Shown: piece after piece, positions 18,352 through 26,716 of the stretch
How positions within the stretch are numbered: position 1 is the first letter of the stretch
How the letters are laid out: every line of letters begins with the position of its first letter
DNA from: Clostridia bacterium
GTDB taxonomy: Bacteria > Bacillota > Clostridia > Oscillospirales > CAG-272
Length of the DNA: 64,000 nt
Direction of reading: 5' to 3'
NCBI GenBank assembly: GCA_017483195.1
Contig: JAFULR010000002.1
Coordinates: 1-64,000, forward strand
Position numbers and translations under genes: made by a program
The notes under the pieces: model-generated
What the model saw: only the letters and a program-made list of their open reading frames with translations
Told to the model about the DNA's origin: nothing
The model's database searches: none

Positions 18352-19068
18352 TTATCTGTGTAATTCAGTTCCCATCTTTTCACCCATGATTACTTTATAG
18401 ATATTCATAGGGTCCTTAAGCTCAAACGCGTAACATCTGATGTCATTTTCCATGCAGAACGCACTTGCGGGAATATCAAGAGCCTTAAGCTCCTTATCAA
18501 GTATCTCGCGATACGTGATCTCATCGTATCTCTTAGCGGTAGGATCAATGTGAGGATCGGCTGTGTAGATACCGTCAATGTTCTTTGCCATAAGTATTAC
18601 GTCGGCGCCGATCTCAGCCGCATGAATTGCCGCTGCTGTGTCGGTTGAGAAGAACGGCATACCCGTGCCGCCACCGATAATTACCGCCTCTCCCTCGTCA
18701 AGATGACGTCTTGCGTCTCTGATGCGGTAAGGATCGGCAAAGGAATTGACCTCCATAACCATCATAGCTCTTGACTTCAGTCCAACGCTGTTAAAGGTTT
18801 CTTCAAGAGCGAGCGAGTTTATCGCGGTTGCAAGCATACCCATCTGGTCTGCTCTTGCTCTGTCCATTTTTCCGCTCTGTCGTCCGCGCCAGATATTACC
18901 CGCGCCTACCACGATAGCGATCTGAACACCCTCGGCAATGCATTTTTTAAGAACCGAGGCAATCTGCTCTATGTATTCAAAATTAAGAATACCGTTACAA
19001 TCCTTTGCAAGTGCCTCGCCCGAGAGCTTTAACAATACCCTTTTATACTTAGGCTGTAAATTTTCCAT
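18352..19068 (-). CDS. pyrH: UMP kinase
   Basis: A 238-aa amino-acid-kinase-fold enzyme phosphorylating UMP to UDP. KRVLLKLSGEAL is at residues 9-20, IVVGAGNIWRG lies near 53-63, GGGTGMPFFSTDTAAA gives the nucleotide-binding loops, and GADVILMAKNIDGIY follows. Full length. In most Firmicutes rpsB-tsf precede it; here they do not, and it has its own promoter at 19112-19140. GGAGGA precedes the ATG. It leads the ten-gene minus-strand run to mfd. Confidence 0.97.
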   Translation of the reverse strand: MENLQPKYKRVLLKLSGEALAKDCNGILNFEYIEQIASVLKKCIAEGVQIAIVVGAGNIWRGRQSGKMDRARADQMGMLATAINSLALEETFNSVGLKSRAMMVMEVNSFADPYRIRDARRHLDEGEAVIIGGGTGMPFFSTDTAAAIHAAEIGADVILMAKNIDGIYTADPHIDPTAKRYDEITYREILDKELKALDIPASAFCMENDIRCYAFELKDPMNIYKVIMGEKMGTELHR

Positions 19069-19111
19069 TGTTTTTTCCTCCGAACAAGAAGTTCATAGTT
19101 TGTCACTCTAT

Positions 19112-19140
19112 ATAATACTATTTTTTTCGCTATTTGTAAA
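19112..19140 (-). promoter_or_regulatory. pyrH operon promoter
   Basis: TTTACA (19140-19135), a 17-bp spacer and TATTAT (19117-19112) on the minus strand, about 45-70 bp upstream of the pyrH start. A reasonable sigma-A promoter for pyrH-frr-uppS and the genes after it. Confidence 0.6.
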
Positions 19141-19189
19141 TAGCTTTTTGCAAATTTTATTTAAATATAATAATAAACAGACAAAAAAT

Positions 19190-19227
19190 ACGCCTCAACC
19201 AACGGTCAAAGCGCATTTTCAACTATT
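19190..19227 (-). terminator. Probable terminator after rlmH
   Basis: On the minus strand AATGCGC and GCGTATT form an imperfect stem with an inner GACC/GGTT helix, followed by six T. It overlaps the rlmH stop codon and lies upstream of the pyrH promoter, separating the two operons. Confidence 0.5.
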
Positions 19228-19702
19228 TATGGTATTTTCCGCCGTGGGAAATAGAAAGGCATCTATAGATTATCTCAACGAGCCACACGCGCATCATTTG
19301 ATGTGTGAGGGTCATTTTAGAAACGCTCATTCGCATATCGCAAGCCCTTTTGAGCGCATCGGAAAGCCCAAACGAGCTGCCTATAATAAGCGCGACCTCA
19401 CCGTTTGAGGTAGCGATTTCATCAAGCTTCACGGCAAACTCCTCGCTGGAGAGCTGCTTGCCCTCCACACACATCGCGATCTTATAAGCCCTTGGCGAAA
19501 TGTCAGCAAGTATTTTTTCCCCTTCCGCCAAAAGTGCCTGCTCTATCTGCTTTTCGGATGGATTTTCGGGAAGCTTATACTCCTTATATTCAATTATCTC
19601 AAATTTGCAGTATGCAGAAAGACGCTTTTTGTATTCCGCTATCGCATCCTTATAATATTGCTCCTTGAGCGTACCCGTAACATAAATTTTAACGTTTAAC
19701 AT
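19223..19702 (-). CDS. rlmH: 23S rRNA (pseudouridine1915-N3)-methyltransferase RlmH
   Basis: A 159-aa SPOUT-class methyltransferase acting on helix 69 of 23S rRNA in assembled 70S ribosomes. The C-terminal knot is clear: ALIIGSSFGLSDALK for SAM binding, then SKMTLTHQMMRVWLVE and the closing SISHGGKYHK. Length is standard for the family. GAGGTAATT precedes the ATG. It follows the MBL hydrolase by 7 bp and ends the wecB-galK-MBL-rlmH run. Confidence 0.95.
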   Translation of the reverse strand: MLNVKIYVTGTLKEQYYKDAIAEYKKRLSAYCKFEIIEYKEYKLPENPSEKQIEQALLAEGEKILADISPRAYKIAMCVEGKQLSSEEFAVKLDEIATSNGEVALIIGSSFGLSDALKRACDMRMSVSKMTLTHQMMRVWLVEIIYRCLSISHGGKYHK

Positions 19703-19709
19703 AATTACC

Positions 19710-20483
19710 TCAAATCAGTTTTGTGGGCTCGTATTGAGATGCAACTCTAAGATTCGCAGAATCATCTCCAATTGCACTCCATACCTCGTCAAAGGCAAGA
19801 GAGGGATCATTGTTTTCCTCGCTCAGATGAGCAAGCAATATATTTTTAGTTCCATTCAAGAAAAGCTCCGAGGAAAGCTCAGCGCACGCAGAATTTGAAA
19901 GATGTCCCCTGTTCGATCTTATTCTAAGCTTCAGATCATAAGGATACGGTCCGTTCATAAGCATTTCAAGATCGTGATTGCACTCAAGCACCACACTTTC
20001 GCACCCCAAAAGATTTTCTCTTATCTCCGGAGTTATGTACCCAATGTCGGTCGCATATCCTATGCAGGCATCATCAAGCTCGATCCTGTATCCAACGGAA
20101 TATTCACTGTCGTGAGGGGTGGAAAAGCTTGATATCCGCATATCACCGATCTGCTCTTCGAATATCGGCGGATGGGAACATATCAAATCCCCCTTTGAAA
20201 ATAGTCCTTTTTCAATCAGCTTTCTCGCTGAAATACCGACAATATGCACGGGTATTCTGTGCTTTTTCAAGAGAACCTCAAGCGCACTAACGTGATCCGC
20301 ATGCTCGTGAGTTATAAAAATCGCATCGATATCGTCTATATTTTTACCGATTGCATTCAGCGCAGAGCACAATGCCCTTGAGCTCTTGCCGGCATCTATA
20401 AGTATTCTTGCTTTTTCGGTTTCGATAAAAACGGAATTTCCCTTTGATCCGGAATAAAGCGATGTTATAGAGTAATTCGCCAT
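19710..20483 (-). CDS. MBL-fold metallo-hydrolase, WalJ/YycJ-like
   Basis: A 257-aa metallo-beta-lactamase-fold protein. Metal ligands are in FITHEHADHVSALEVLL and in CNHDLEM; other family marks are LYSGSKGNSVFIE at the N-terminus, GKSSRALC, and RGHLSNSACAELSS plus LLAHLSEENNDP near the C-terminus. These are typical of YycJ/WalJ-type hydrolases linked to cell division and DNA processing in Firmicutes. The start at 20483 is preferred because its ATG overlaps the galK stop as TAATG; the longer frame has no support. Substrate not known. Confidence 0.85.
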   Translation of the reverse strand: MANYSITSLYSGSKGNSVFIETEKARILIDAGKSSRALCSALNAIGKNIDDIDAIFITHEHADHVSALEVLLKKHRIPVHIVGISARKLIEKGLFSKGDLICSHPPIFEEQIGDMRISSFSTPHDSEYSVGYRIELDDACIGYATDIGYITPEIRENLLGCESVVLECNHDLEMLMNGPYPYDLKLRIRSNRGHLSNSACAELSSELFLNGTKNILLAHLSEENNDPSLAFDEVWSAIGDDSANLRVASQYEPTKLI

Positions 20484-21766
20484 TAATTCACCTTTACAGC
20501 GCCGTAAGGACGAACTCTCAAAACAAGGCATGCCCCCTCACCGAAAACGGAATCCATAAGGGTGCGGTATTCTTCAACGTCCTGCTCCTTGAGGTATGCC
20601 TGAATAGTTCCCGCAAAGCCGCCTCCGTGAACACGGAAAGCTCCGTCTTTTCCGTTCATAAATCCGTCCGTAAGGCAAATAGCAAGACTAAGTCCCTGCT
20701 CCGAAACGTTCTTTGTGGTATAAACGTTCTGAAGATAGCAGAATGAAGATCTTCCTGACTCAAGAACACCGTCAAAATAGGCACCAAGGTCATTGTTTGT
20801 AAGAGCGGCCTTCATAGAATCAACTCTCTCGTTTTCGCGAATGAAATGAAGTGCCCTCATAAGTGCTCTGTCACCAAGCTCCTCGCGTATCTGCTTTGCG
20901 TTTGCGACAATATCGTTACCATCACAGAATCTGAGATGAGTCTTTCCGAAATAAGCCGCAACCGACTTCATTTCAGTTGGAACCGATGCATAATCATCGG
21001 TAAGATCCGCGTGATTTCCACCCGTATCCACGATACAAAGATTGTATCCCGCTTTTGTCAGATCAAAATCAATCTTTTCGATTATGGGATTCTTATTATC
21101 CTTGAAATCAATTGCCACTATGCCTCCATATGCGCACGCAACCTGATCCATAAGACCGCAGGGCTTGCCGAAAAATACGTTTTCGGAATATTGAGCAAGC
21201 TGTGCTATTTCAACGTTGGAAACATCACCGCCATTGAATTCGTGATTAAGTATATTTCCTATCATATCCTCAAATGCCGCGCTCGATGAAAGACCCGAGC
21301 CGCGAAGCACGCTTGAGGTGCAGTAAGCATCAAATCCGCCTATCCTGTGACCGTTGTCAACAAATCCGCGGCACATACCTGCTATAATGCTTGCGCTTGT
21401 GCCAAAATGATTTTCGCAAGGCTCACAGTATTGATTATAATTTACGGATATGCGGTCAAAGCCCTCGCTCTTAAGATTTACAGTATCACTTCCGTTTTGC
21501 GATACCACAGCTATGATATCAAGATTTATCGAAGCAGCGATAACCTTTCCGCAATTGTGATCGGTATGGTTTCCCGCAAGCTCGCTTCTTCCCGAAACGG
21601 AATAGAGATTTACGTCCCTGTCATATCCGAATATCTGCACAAACTGATCAATGGCGCCAAGATATCTCTCGCGTTGAACAAGAATTGCATTCTCATCATA
21701 CAAAACGGCAAATTTTTCATCAAGCTCACCGTTGATTATTGAATTTTTAAGTTGTTCGATTCTCAT
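20483..21766 (-). CDS. galK: GHMP kinase, galactokinase family
   Basis: A 427-aa sugar kinase. GHMP motifs: 1, SGRSELAGNHTDHN near residues 58-71; 2, RGSGLSSSAAFE near 157; 3, RVHGGGFAGTIQAYL near 380. Galactokinases phosphorylate galactose at C1 for the Leloir pathway. The first motif differs from the classical GRVNLIGEHTDYN form (Asn in place of Glu), a variant I recall as usual in clostridial proteins of this annotation, so substrate identity is inferred. galT and galE are not nearby. It lies 36 bp after wecB, suggesting nucleotide-sugar metabolism. Confidence 0.82.
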   Translation of the reverse strand: MRIEQLKNSIINGELDEKFAVLYDENAILVQRERYLGAIDQFVQIFGYDRDVNLYSVSGRSELAGNHTDHNCGKVIAASINLDIIAVVSQNGSDTVNLKSEGFDRISVNYNQYCEPCENHFGTSASIIAGMCRGFVDNGHRIGGFDAYCTSSVLRGSGLSSSAAFEDMIGNILNHEFNGGDVSNVEIAQLAQYSENVFFGKPCGLMDQVACAYGGIVAIDFKDNKNPIIEKIDFDLTKAGYNLCIVDTGGNHADLTDDYASVPTEMKSVAAYFGKTHLRFCDGNDIVANAKQIREELGDRALMRALHFIRENERVDSMKAALTNNDLGAYFDGVLESGRSSFCYLQNVYTTKNVSEQGLSLAICLTDGFMNGKDGAFRVHGGGFAGTIQAYLKEQDVEEYRTLMDSVFGEGACLVLRVRPYGAVKVN

Positions 21767-21802
21767 AAATTATCTCCTTATCAGAAGCCTTTACACAAAG
21801 CA

Positions 21803-22912
21803 TCACTTTATTATATCATTATTTTTCGATAATGGCAATAGTATTTTTACAATTTTCTCACAAGCATGCCCATCACCGAAGGCAAATGATCTTGATCTCA
21901 TTTTTGAAAGCTCTTCTTCGGATTTCGAAACACGCAAAAAATCCTCAAAAATCCTCTTTCTGTCCGTTCCCACAAGGCGTATATTTCCGCTTTCCATCCC
22001 CTCTTCACGTTCAGTCGTGTCTCTCAGCAGAAATACCGGTACCCCAAGAAAGCTCGCTTCCTCCTGGATACCGCCGCTATCGGTAAATACAGCAAAAGCT
22101 CTCGCAAGAATGTTATGAAAATCATATAATGTCAAAGGCTCGCAAATCTTAATATTTTTGATGCCTTCGAAAACCGAAATTGCCTCAGTTCTTACCGCAG
22201 GATTGGGATGAACCGGAAAGACTGCAAAAAAATCATTTCTATATTCCAGAATATCGCGCACGGCTAAAAGCGACGAACGCATTTTCGAACCGATATTCTC
22301 ACGTCTGTGCGTTGTTACAAGTAAAATTTTTTTGTTGGCTTCCTTATTTGAAACGGGCAAAACGTAATTATTATCAAGAGTATATGAAAGCGCGTCAATC
22401 CCGGTATTTCCAACAACAAATACAGATTCTCTTCCCTCTTTTTCAAGCCTTGAGCGGGAAAGCTGTGTGGGGGCAAAATGCAGATCCGCTAAAGCGTCGA
22501 TAGTAACCCTGTTAAGCTCTTCGGGAAAGGGCGATCTTTTATCATAGGTTCGTAATCCGGCTTCGACGTGAGCTATTTTTATGCCCTTGTAAAAAGCGGA
22601 AAGCGAAGCGCAAAATGCAGTAGTCGTATCCCCATGTGCAAGCAAGAGATCGGGAGATATCTTATCAAGCAACGCATCAAAATAATCAAGCAATCTCGTT
22701 GTTAACCTACTTAAGCTTTGCCCTTTTTTCATAGCACAAAAGCTAAAATCCGGCTCAATATTGAAATAATCAAAAACGCATTTAAGAATATCTCCGTGTT
22801 GTCCCGAGCTGCATATCAACACTTCAAAATCTCTGTATTTTTTAAGTTCAATAATTAAAGGAAGCATTTTTATAGCTTCCGGACGAGTACCAATAACCGC
22901 AAGAATTTTCAT
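21803..22912 (-). CDS. wecB: UDP-N-acetylglucosamine 2-epimerase (non-hydrolysing)
   Basis: A 369-aa enzyme interconverting UDP-GlcNAc and UDP-ManNAc for wall teichoic acid or other surface glycans. It has two Rossmann domains in the GT-B arrangement, opening GTRPEAIKMLPLI (residues 8-20), with HVEAGLRT, TTHRRENIG, and the UDP-binding TDSGGIQEEASFLGVPV followed by DTTEREEG. All key motifs are present and length is normal. GAGGTG precedes the ATG. It is first in a minus-strand run with galK. Confidence 0.95.
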   Translation of the reverse strand: MKILAVIGTRPEAIKMLPLIIELKKYRDFEVLICSSGQHGDILKCVFDYFNIEPDFSFCAMKKGQSLSRLTTRLLDYFDALLDKISPDLLLAHGDTTTAFCASLSAFYKGIKIAHVEAGLRTYDKRSPFPEELNRVTIDALADLHFAPTQLSRSRLEKEGRESVFVVGNTGIDALSYTLDNNYVLPVSNKEANKKILLVTTHRRENIGSKMRSSLLAVRDILEYRNDFFAVFPVHPNPAVRTEAISVFEGIKNIKICEPLTLYDFHNILARAFAVFTDSGGIQEEASFLGVPVFLLRDTTEREEGMESGNIRLVGTDRKRIFEDFLRVSKSEEELSKMRSRSFAFGDGHACEKIVKILLPLSKNNDIIK

Positions 22913-23042
22913 AAATCAACACCTCACTTTGAATATTTAATAATATTTATTCCCTACTTTTCTTAAAGATTTACGATTTTCCTATACAATTTATACAAAT
23001 TATTCCGCGATCGATTATCTAAATATAATAATTTCTCCGAAT

Positions 23043-23060
23043 TTGTTATTTTTTTAACAA
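23043..23060. promoter_or_regulatory. Rex-type operator, distal copy
   Basis: TTGTTATTTTTTTAACAA is an 18-bp near-perfect palindrome of the Rex type (TTGTTAANNNNTTAACAA). It lies 17 bp upstream of the adhE -35 box. Rex is an NADH-sensing repressor; the rex gene is not in this window. Confidence 0.7.
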
Positions 23061-23076
23061 TTCGCTTGTTTTTCTA

Positions 23077-23105
23077 TTGACTTTTTCTTATTGATGTGTT
23101 AAACT
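23077..23105 (+). promoter_or_regulatory. adhE promoter
   Basis: TTGACT (23077-23082), 17-bp spacer, TAAACT (23100-23105). The -10 box lies inside the second Rex-type palindrome, as expected for direct repression by steric block. Confidence 0.75.
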
Positions 23106-23113
23106 TTTAACAA
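23096..23113. promoter_or_regulatory. Rex-type operator, proximal copy
   Basis: GTGTTAAACTTTTAACAA matches the Rex consensus with TGTTAA and TTAACA arms around a 4-nt centre. It covers the adhE -10 box and start region, so a bound repressor would shut the promoter until NADH rises. Confidence 0.75.
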
Positions 23114-23179
23114 TGTGATAACTTGAAGCGTTTTCACTAATTTATTTTGAAAACTTTTTCATCAAAAGGAGATATATTA

Positions 23180-25819
23180 ATGAAAGAAAAGATTTACCCC
23201 ATCGTTGATAGTGTTGAAAGCCTGAATTTGGCTCTTGCGAACACACGAAAGGCTCAAGAGACCTTTGCAACATATTCTCAGGAGCAGGTGGATAAGATCT
23301 TCCTTGCCGCCGCTTCTGCAGCCGACAAGGCAAGGATATCACTTGCCAAGCTCGCGGTAGCAGAGACCGGTATGGGCATCGTTGAGGATAAGGTCATTAA
23401 AAACCATTACGCGGCAGAATACATTTACAATGCCTACAAGGATACCAAGACCTGCGGAGTTATTGAAGAGGACGAAGCATACGGCATCCAGAAAATTGCC
23501 GAGCCCATCGGTGTTATCGCCGCGGTCATTCCCACGACAAACCCCACCTCCACAGCTATTTTCAAATGCCTTCTCGCGCTTAAAACAAGAAACGCAATTA
23601 TCATAAGCCCCCATCCGAAGGCAAAGAATTCCACTATTGCCGCCGCAAAGCTCGTTCTTGAAGCCGCAGTTGAGGCTGGTGCACCGGATGGAATAATAGA
23701 TTGGATCGATGTTCCCTCCCTCGAGCTTACCAACACAGTTATGAAGGAAGCGGATATCATTCTTGCAACGGGTGGTCCCGGAATGGTTAAAGCCGCTTAT
23801 TCAAGCGGAAAGCCCGCCCTTGGCGTTGGCGCAGGAAACACACCTGCTATTATTGATGAAAGCGCAGATATTCTTCTCGCAGTAAACTCAATAATCCACT
23901 CAAAGACCTTTGACAACGGTATGATCTGCGCATCCGAGCAGTCCGTTATCGTGCTTGATTCGATATACGACTCAGTAAAGAAGGAATTTGTCGCTCGTGG
24001 CTGCTATTTTCTCAACGAGGAAGAAACCGAAAAGGTTCGCAAAACGATAATCATCAACGGCGCACTTAACGCGAAAATCGTCGGACAGAGCGCACACACA
24101 ATTGCTTCTCTTGCGGGAGTTGAAGTTCCCGTTGGCACAAAGATCCTCATCGGTGAGGTTGAAAGCGTTGAGCTTTCCGAGGAATTTGCTCACGAAAAGC
24201 TCTCCCCCGTTCTCGCTATGTACCGCGCAGCCACCTTTGAAGATGCTGTAAAAAAAGCTGAGCATCTCGTTGCGGACGGAGGCTACGGACACACCTCATC
24301 CGTTTACCTCAACGAGACCACGGAAGGTGATAAGCTCTCCCTCTTTGCTTCAAGAATGAAGACCTGCCGCATACTTCTCAACACACCCTCCTCGCACGGC
24401 GGAATAGGCGACCTTTACAACTTTAAGCTTGCCCCTTCCCTCACGCTCGGATGCGGCTCTTGGGGCGGCAACAGCGTTTCCGAAAACGTTGGCGTAAAGC
24501 ATCTTCTCAATATAAAGACCGTTGCAAAAAGGAGAGAAAATATGCTCTGGTTCAGAACACCCGAAAAAATATATATCAAAAAGGGCTGCCTTCCCGTTGC
24601 ACTTGACGAGCTTAAGAGCGTCAGAAAAGCAAAAAAGGCATTCATCGTAACCGATACATTCCTTTATCAGAACGGCTATACAAAGCCCATCACCGACAAG
24701 CTTGAGCAAATGGGAATTCAGTATGCAACGTTCTTTAACGTTCAGCCCGATCCTACTCTTGCAAACGCTACCGAGGGCGCATCTCAGATGAGAGCCTTCC
24801 AGCCCGATACAATCATCGCGCTCGGCGGTGGCTCTGCTATGGACGCCGCAAAGATCATGTGGGTGCTTTACGAGCATCCCGAGGCAGACTTTATGGATAT
24901 GGCTATGCGCTTCATCGATATCCGCAAGAGAGTTTACACCTTCCCCAAAATGGGTGAAAAGGCATACTTTATAGCTATTCCCACATCCGCAGGTACGGGA
25001 AGCGAGGTAACTCCCTTCGCAGTAATCACGGACGAAAAAACAGGCGTTAAATATCCCCTTGCGGATTATGAGCTTCTTCCCAATATGGCTATAATCGACA
25101 CCGATTTCCATATGTCCGCACCCCGCGGTCTCACAGCTGCATCAGGTATAGACGCAGTTACCCACGCGCTTGAAGCTTATGCCGCTATGCTCGCTACGGA
25201 CTACACCGATTCCCTTGCCCTCCGCTCTCTTAAAATGGTATTTGAATATCTCCCCAGAGCTTATGAAAACGGTCAGACGGACGTTTTGGCACGCGAAAAG
25301 ATGGCGAATGCCGCAACAATGGCAGGTATGGCATTTGCAAACGCATTCCTTGGAGTTTGCCACTCAATGGCTCACAAGCTCGGCGCATTCCATCACCTTC
25401 CTCACGGAGTTGCAAACGCACTTATGATCGAGGAGGTACTCAGATTCAACGCATCCGAGTCCCCTGCAAAGATGGGTACGTTCTCTCAGTACGATCATCC
25501 CCATACACTCGCAAGATATGCTGAAGTAGCAGATTATCTTGGACTTGGTGGAAGCACTGATGAAGAAAAGCTTGAAAATCTTATTTCCGCTATCAACGAG
25601 CTTAAAGCCAAGGTCGGAATCAAGGAGACAATTAAGGATTACGGCATCGACGAGGAAGATTTCCTCAATCGCCTTGACGATATGGTCGAGCAGGCGTTCG
25701 ACGATCAATGCACCGGTGCAAATCCCCGCTATCCCCTTATGAGCGAGATAAAGCAGATGTACCTTAACGCATACTACGGAAAGCATTTCACGGAAAAAGA
25801 AATGCCTGCCAAAATATAA
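23180..25819 (+). CDS. adhE: Bifunctional acetaldehyde-CoA/alcohol dehydrogenase AdhE
   Basis: An 879-aa fusion enzyme reducing acetyl-CoA to acetaldehyde and then ethanol, regenerating two NAD+; the family assembles into spirosomes. The N-terminal aldehyde dehydrogenase domain (about 1-450) has PTTNPTST, GVGAGNTPAI and the catalytic Cys in GMICASEQS near residue 250. The linker contains KRRENMLWF. The C-terminal iron-dependent alcohol dehydrogenase (about 460-879) has ALGGGSAMDAAK, PTSAGTGSEVTPF and iron-binding His residues in HKLGAFHHLPHG. The start at 23180 has AAAGGAG upstream; the longer frame does not. Two Rex-type operators control the promoter. An internal ribosome-site-like sequence lies at 24530. 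Confidence 0.97.
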   Translation: MKEKIYPIVDSVESLNLALANTRKAQETFATYSQEQVDKIFLAAASAADKARISLAKLAVAETGMGIVEDKVIKNHYAAEYIYNAYKDTKTCGVIEEDEAYGIQKIAEPIGVIAAVIPTTNPTSTAIFKCLLALKTRNAIIISPHPKAKNSTIAAAKLVLEAAVEAGAPDGIIDWIDVPSLELTNTVMKEADIILATGGPGMVKAAYSSGKPALGVGAGNTPAIIDESADILLAVNSIIHSKTFDNGMICASEQSVIVLDSIYDSVKKEFVARGCYFLNEEETEKVRKTIIINGALNAKIVGQSAHTIASLAGVEVPVGTKILIGEVESVELSEEFAHEKLSPVLAMYRAATFEDAVKKAEHLVADGGYGHTSSVYLNETTEGDKLSLFASRMKTCRILLNTPSSHGGIGDLYNFKLAPSLTLGCGSWGGNSVSENVGVKHLLNIKTVAKRRENMLWFRTPEKIYIKKGCLPVALDELKSVRKAKKAFIVTDTFLYQNGYTKPITDKLEQMGIQYATFFNVQPDPTLANATEGASQMRAFQPDTIIALGGGSAMDAAKIMWVLYEHPEADFMDMAMRFIDIRKRVYTFPKMGEKAYFIAIPTSAGTGSEVTPFAVITDEKTGVKYPLADYELLPNMAIIDTDFHMSAPRGLTAASGIDAVTHALEAYAAMLATDYTDSLALRSLKMVFEYLPRAYENGQTDVLAREKMANAATMAGMAFANAFLGVCHSMAHKLGAFHHLPHGVANALMIEEVLRFNASESPAKMGTFSQYDHPHTLARYAEVADYLGLGGSTDEEKLENLISAINELKAKVGIKETIKDYGIDEEDFLNRLDDMVEQAFDDQCTGANPRYPLMSEIKQMYLNAYYGKHFTEKEMPAKI
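24529..24544 (+). promoter_or_regulatory. Internal Shine-Dalgarno and in-frame ATG inside adhE
   Basis: AAGGAG at 24529-24534 stands 7 nt before an in-frame ATG at 24542, exactly between the two enzyme domains. Initiation here would give a 425-aa stand-alone iron alcohol dehydrogenase. The bases also encode the conserved linker KRRENM, so this may be coincidence of codon choice. Confidence 0.4.
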
Positions 25820-25833
25820 AGGAGGACTGAAAA

Positions 25834-26574
25834 ATGACAGTACTTGCACAGAGAAAGCATAAAACGATCTACCGCGACGGTGATAAGACTGTTAAGGTTT
25901 TTGATAAGGAATATTCAAAGGCAGACGTTCTTAACGAGGCGCTCGGTCAGGCAAGGATCGAGGAAACGGGGCTCAATATCCCCAAGCTTCTCGGAGTAAA
26001 CGTTATCGACGGAAAATGGGCAATTGTCAACGAATATATCGAGGGTAAGACACTCGCAGAGCTTATGGCGGAAAATCCCGAGAAAAAGGAAGAATATATC
26101 GAGCTTTTGGTTGATATTCAAATGGAGGTACACTCCAAAAAGAGTCCTCTTCTCACCAAGCTCAAGGACAAGATGAACAGAAAGATATCCCTCTCAAGCC
26201 TTGATGCTACGACACGTTACGAGCTTCACACCCGCCTTGAGGGTATGCCCAAGCATAACAAGGTATGCCACGGAGATTTCAATCCCTCAAATATCATTAT
26301 CACAGAGGACGGCACACCCTATATCCTTGACTGGTCGCACGTCACTCAGGGAAATGCATCCGCGGACGTAGCGCGTACCTACCTTATCTTCTGCCTCAAC
26401 GGTGACACGGAGGGCGCGGAAAAGTATCTCAATATCTTCTGCAAAAAGAGCGATACCGCAAAGCAGTACGTTCAGAAGTGGATGCCCATCGTTGCGGCTT
26501 CACAGAGCGTAAAGGGCAACGAGGAGGAGCGCGAGTTCCTTCTCAAATGGACGGACGTTGTGGATTACGAATAG
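25834..26574 (+). CDS. APH-family small-molecule kinase
   Basis: A 246-aa protein-kinase-like phosphotransferase. It has a nucleotide-binding N-lobe with AIVNEYIEGKTLAEL at the hinge (~residues 63-77), catalytic loop VCHGDFNPSNII near 147-158 (HGDxxxxN), and metal-binding ILDWSHV near 170. These place it with aminoglycoside phosphotransferase/choline kinase-like enzymes; the substrate is not indicated and resistance should not be assumed. It follows adhE by 14 bp with AAAGGAGG before the ATG, so it is probably cotranscribed and Rex-controlled. A strong terminator follows. Confidence 0.85.
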   Translation: MTVLAQRKHKTIYRDGDKTVKVFDKEYSKADVLNEALGQARIEETGLNIPKLLGVNVIDGKWAIVNEYIEGKTLAELMAENPEKKEEYIELLVDIQMEVHSKKSPLLTKLKDKMNRKISLSSLDATTRYELHTRLEGMPKHNKVCHGDFNPSNIIITEDGTPYILDWSHVTQGNASADVARTYLIFCLNGDTEGAEKYLNIFCKKSDTAKQYVQKWMPIVAASQSVKGNEEEREFLLKWTDVVDYE

Positions 26575-26583
26575 AAAATAACA

Positions 26584-26614
26584 AAAAGCAAACGGTTTTT
26601 CGCCGTTTGCTTTT
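26584..26614 (+). terminator. Terminator of the adhE operon
   Basis: AAAAGCAAACGG (26584-26595) pairs with CCGTTTGCTTTT (26603-26614) around a 7-nt loop, ending in a T run. Lies 10 bp after the kinase stop. Confidence 0.9.
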
Positions 26615-26641
26615 AATTTTTCAGATTTTTTTATAAATATA

Positions 26642-26670
26642 TTGAAAAATATTAAAAAATATAGTAAAAT
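26642..26670 (+). promoter_or_regulatory. prfC promoter
   Basis: TTGAAA (26642-26647), 17-bp spacer, TAAAAT (26665-26670), 46 bp before the prfC start, in AT-rich sequence. A plausible sigma-A promoter. Confidence 0.65.
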
Positions 26671-26716
26671 AGAAATGTTGTGAACATTTAGATTTTATTA
26701 AACGAGGAAATAAAAA

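Noticed and set aside
24350..25111. 253-aa open frame on the minus strand
   Set aside because: Antisense to adhE and rich in Cys and Gly from codon mirroring.
25834..26574. Aminoglycoside resistance gene
   Set aside because: Fold motifs are shared by choline kinases and many other kinases; context with adhE does not suggest resistance.
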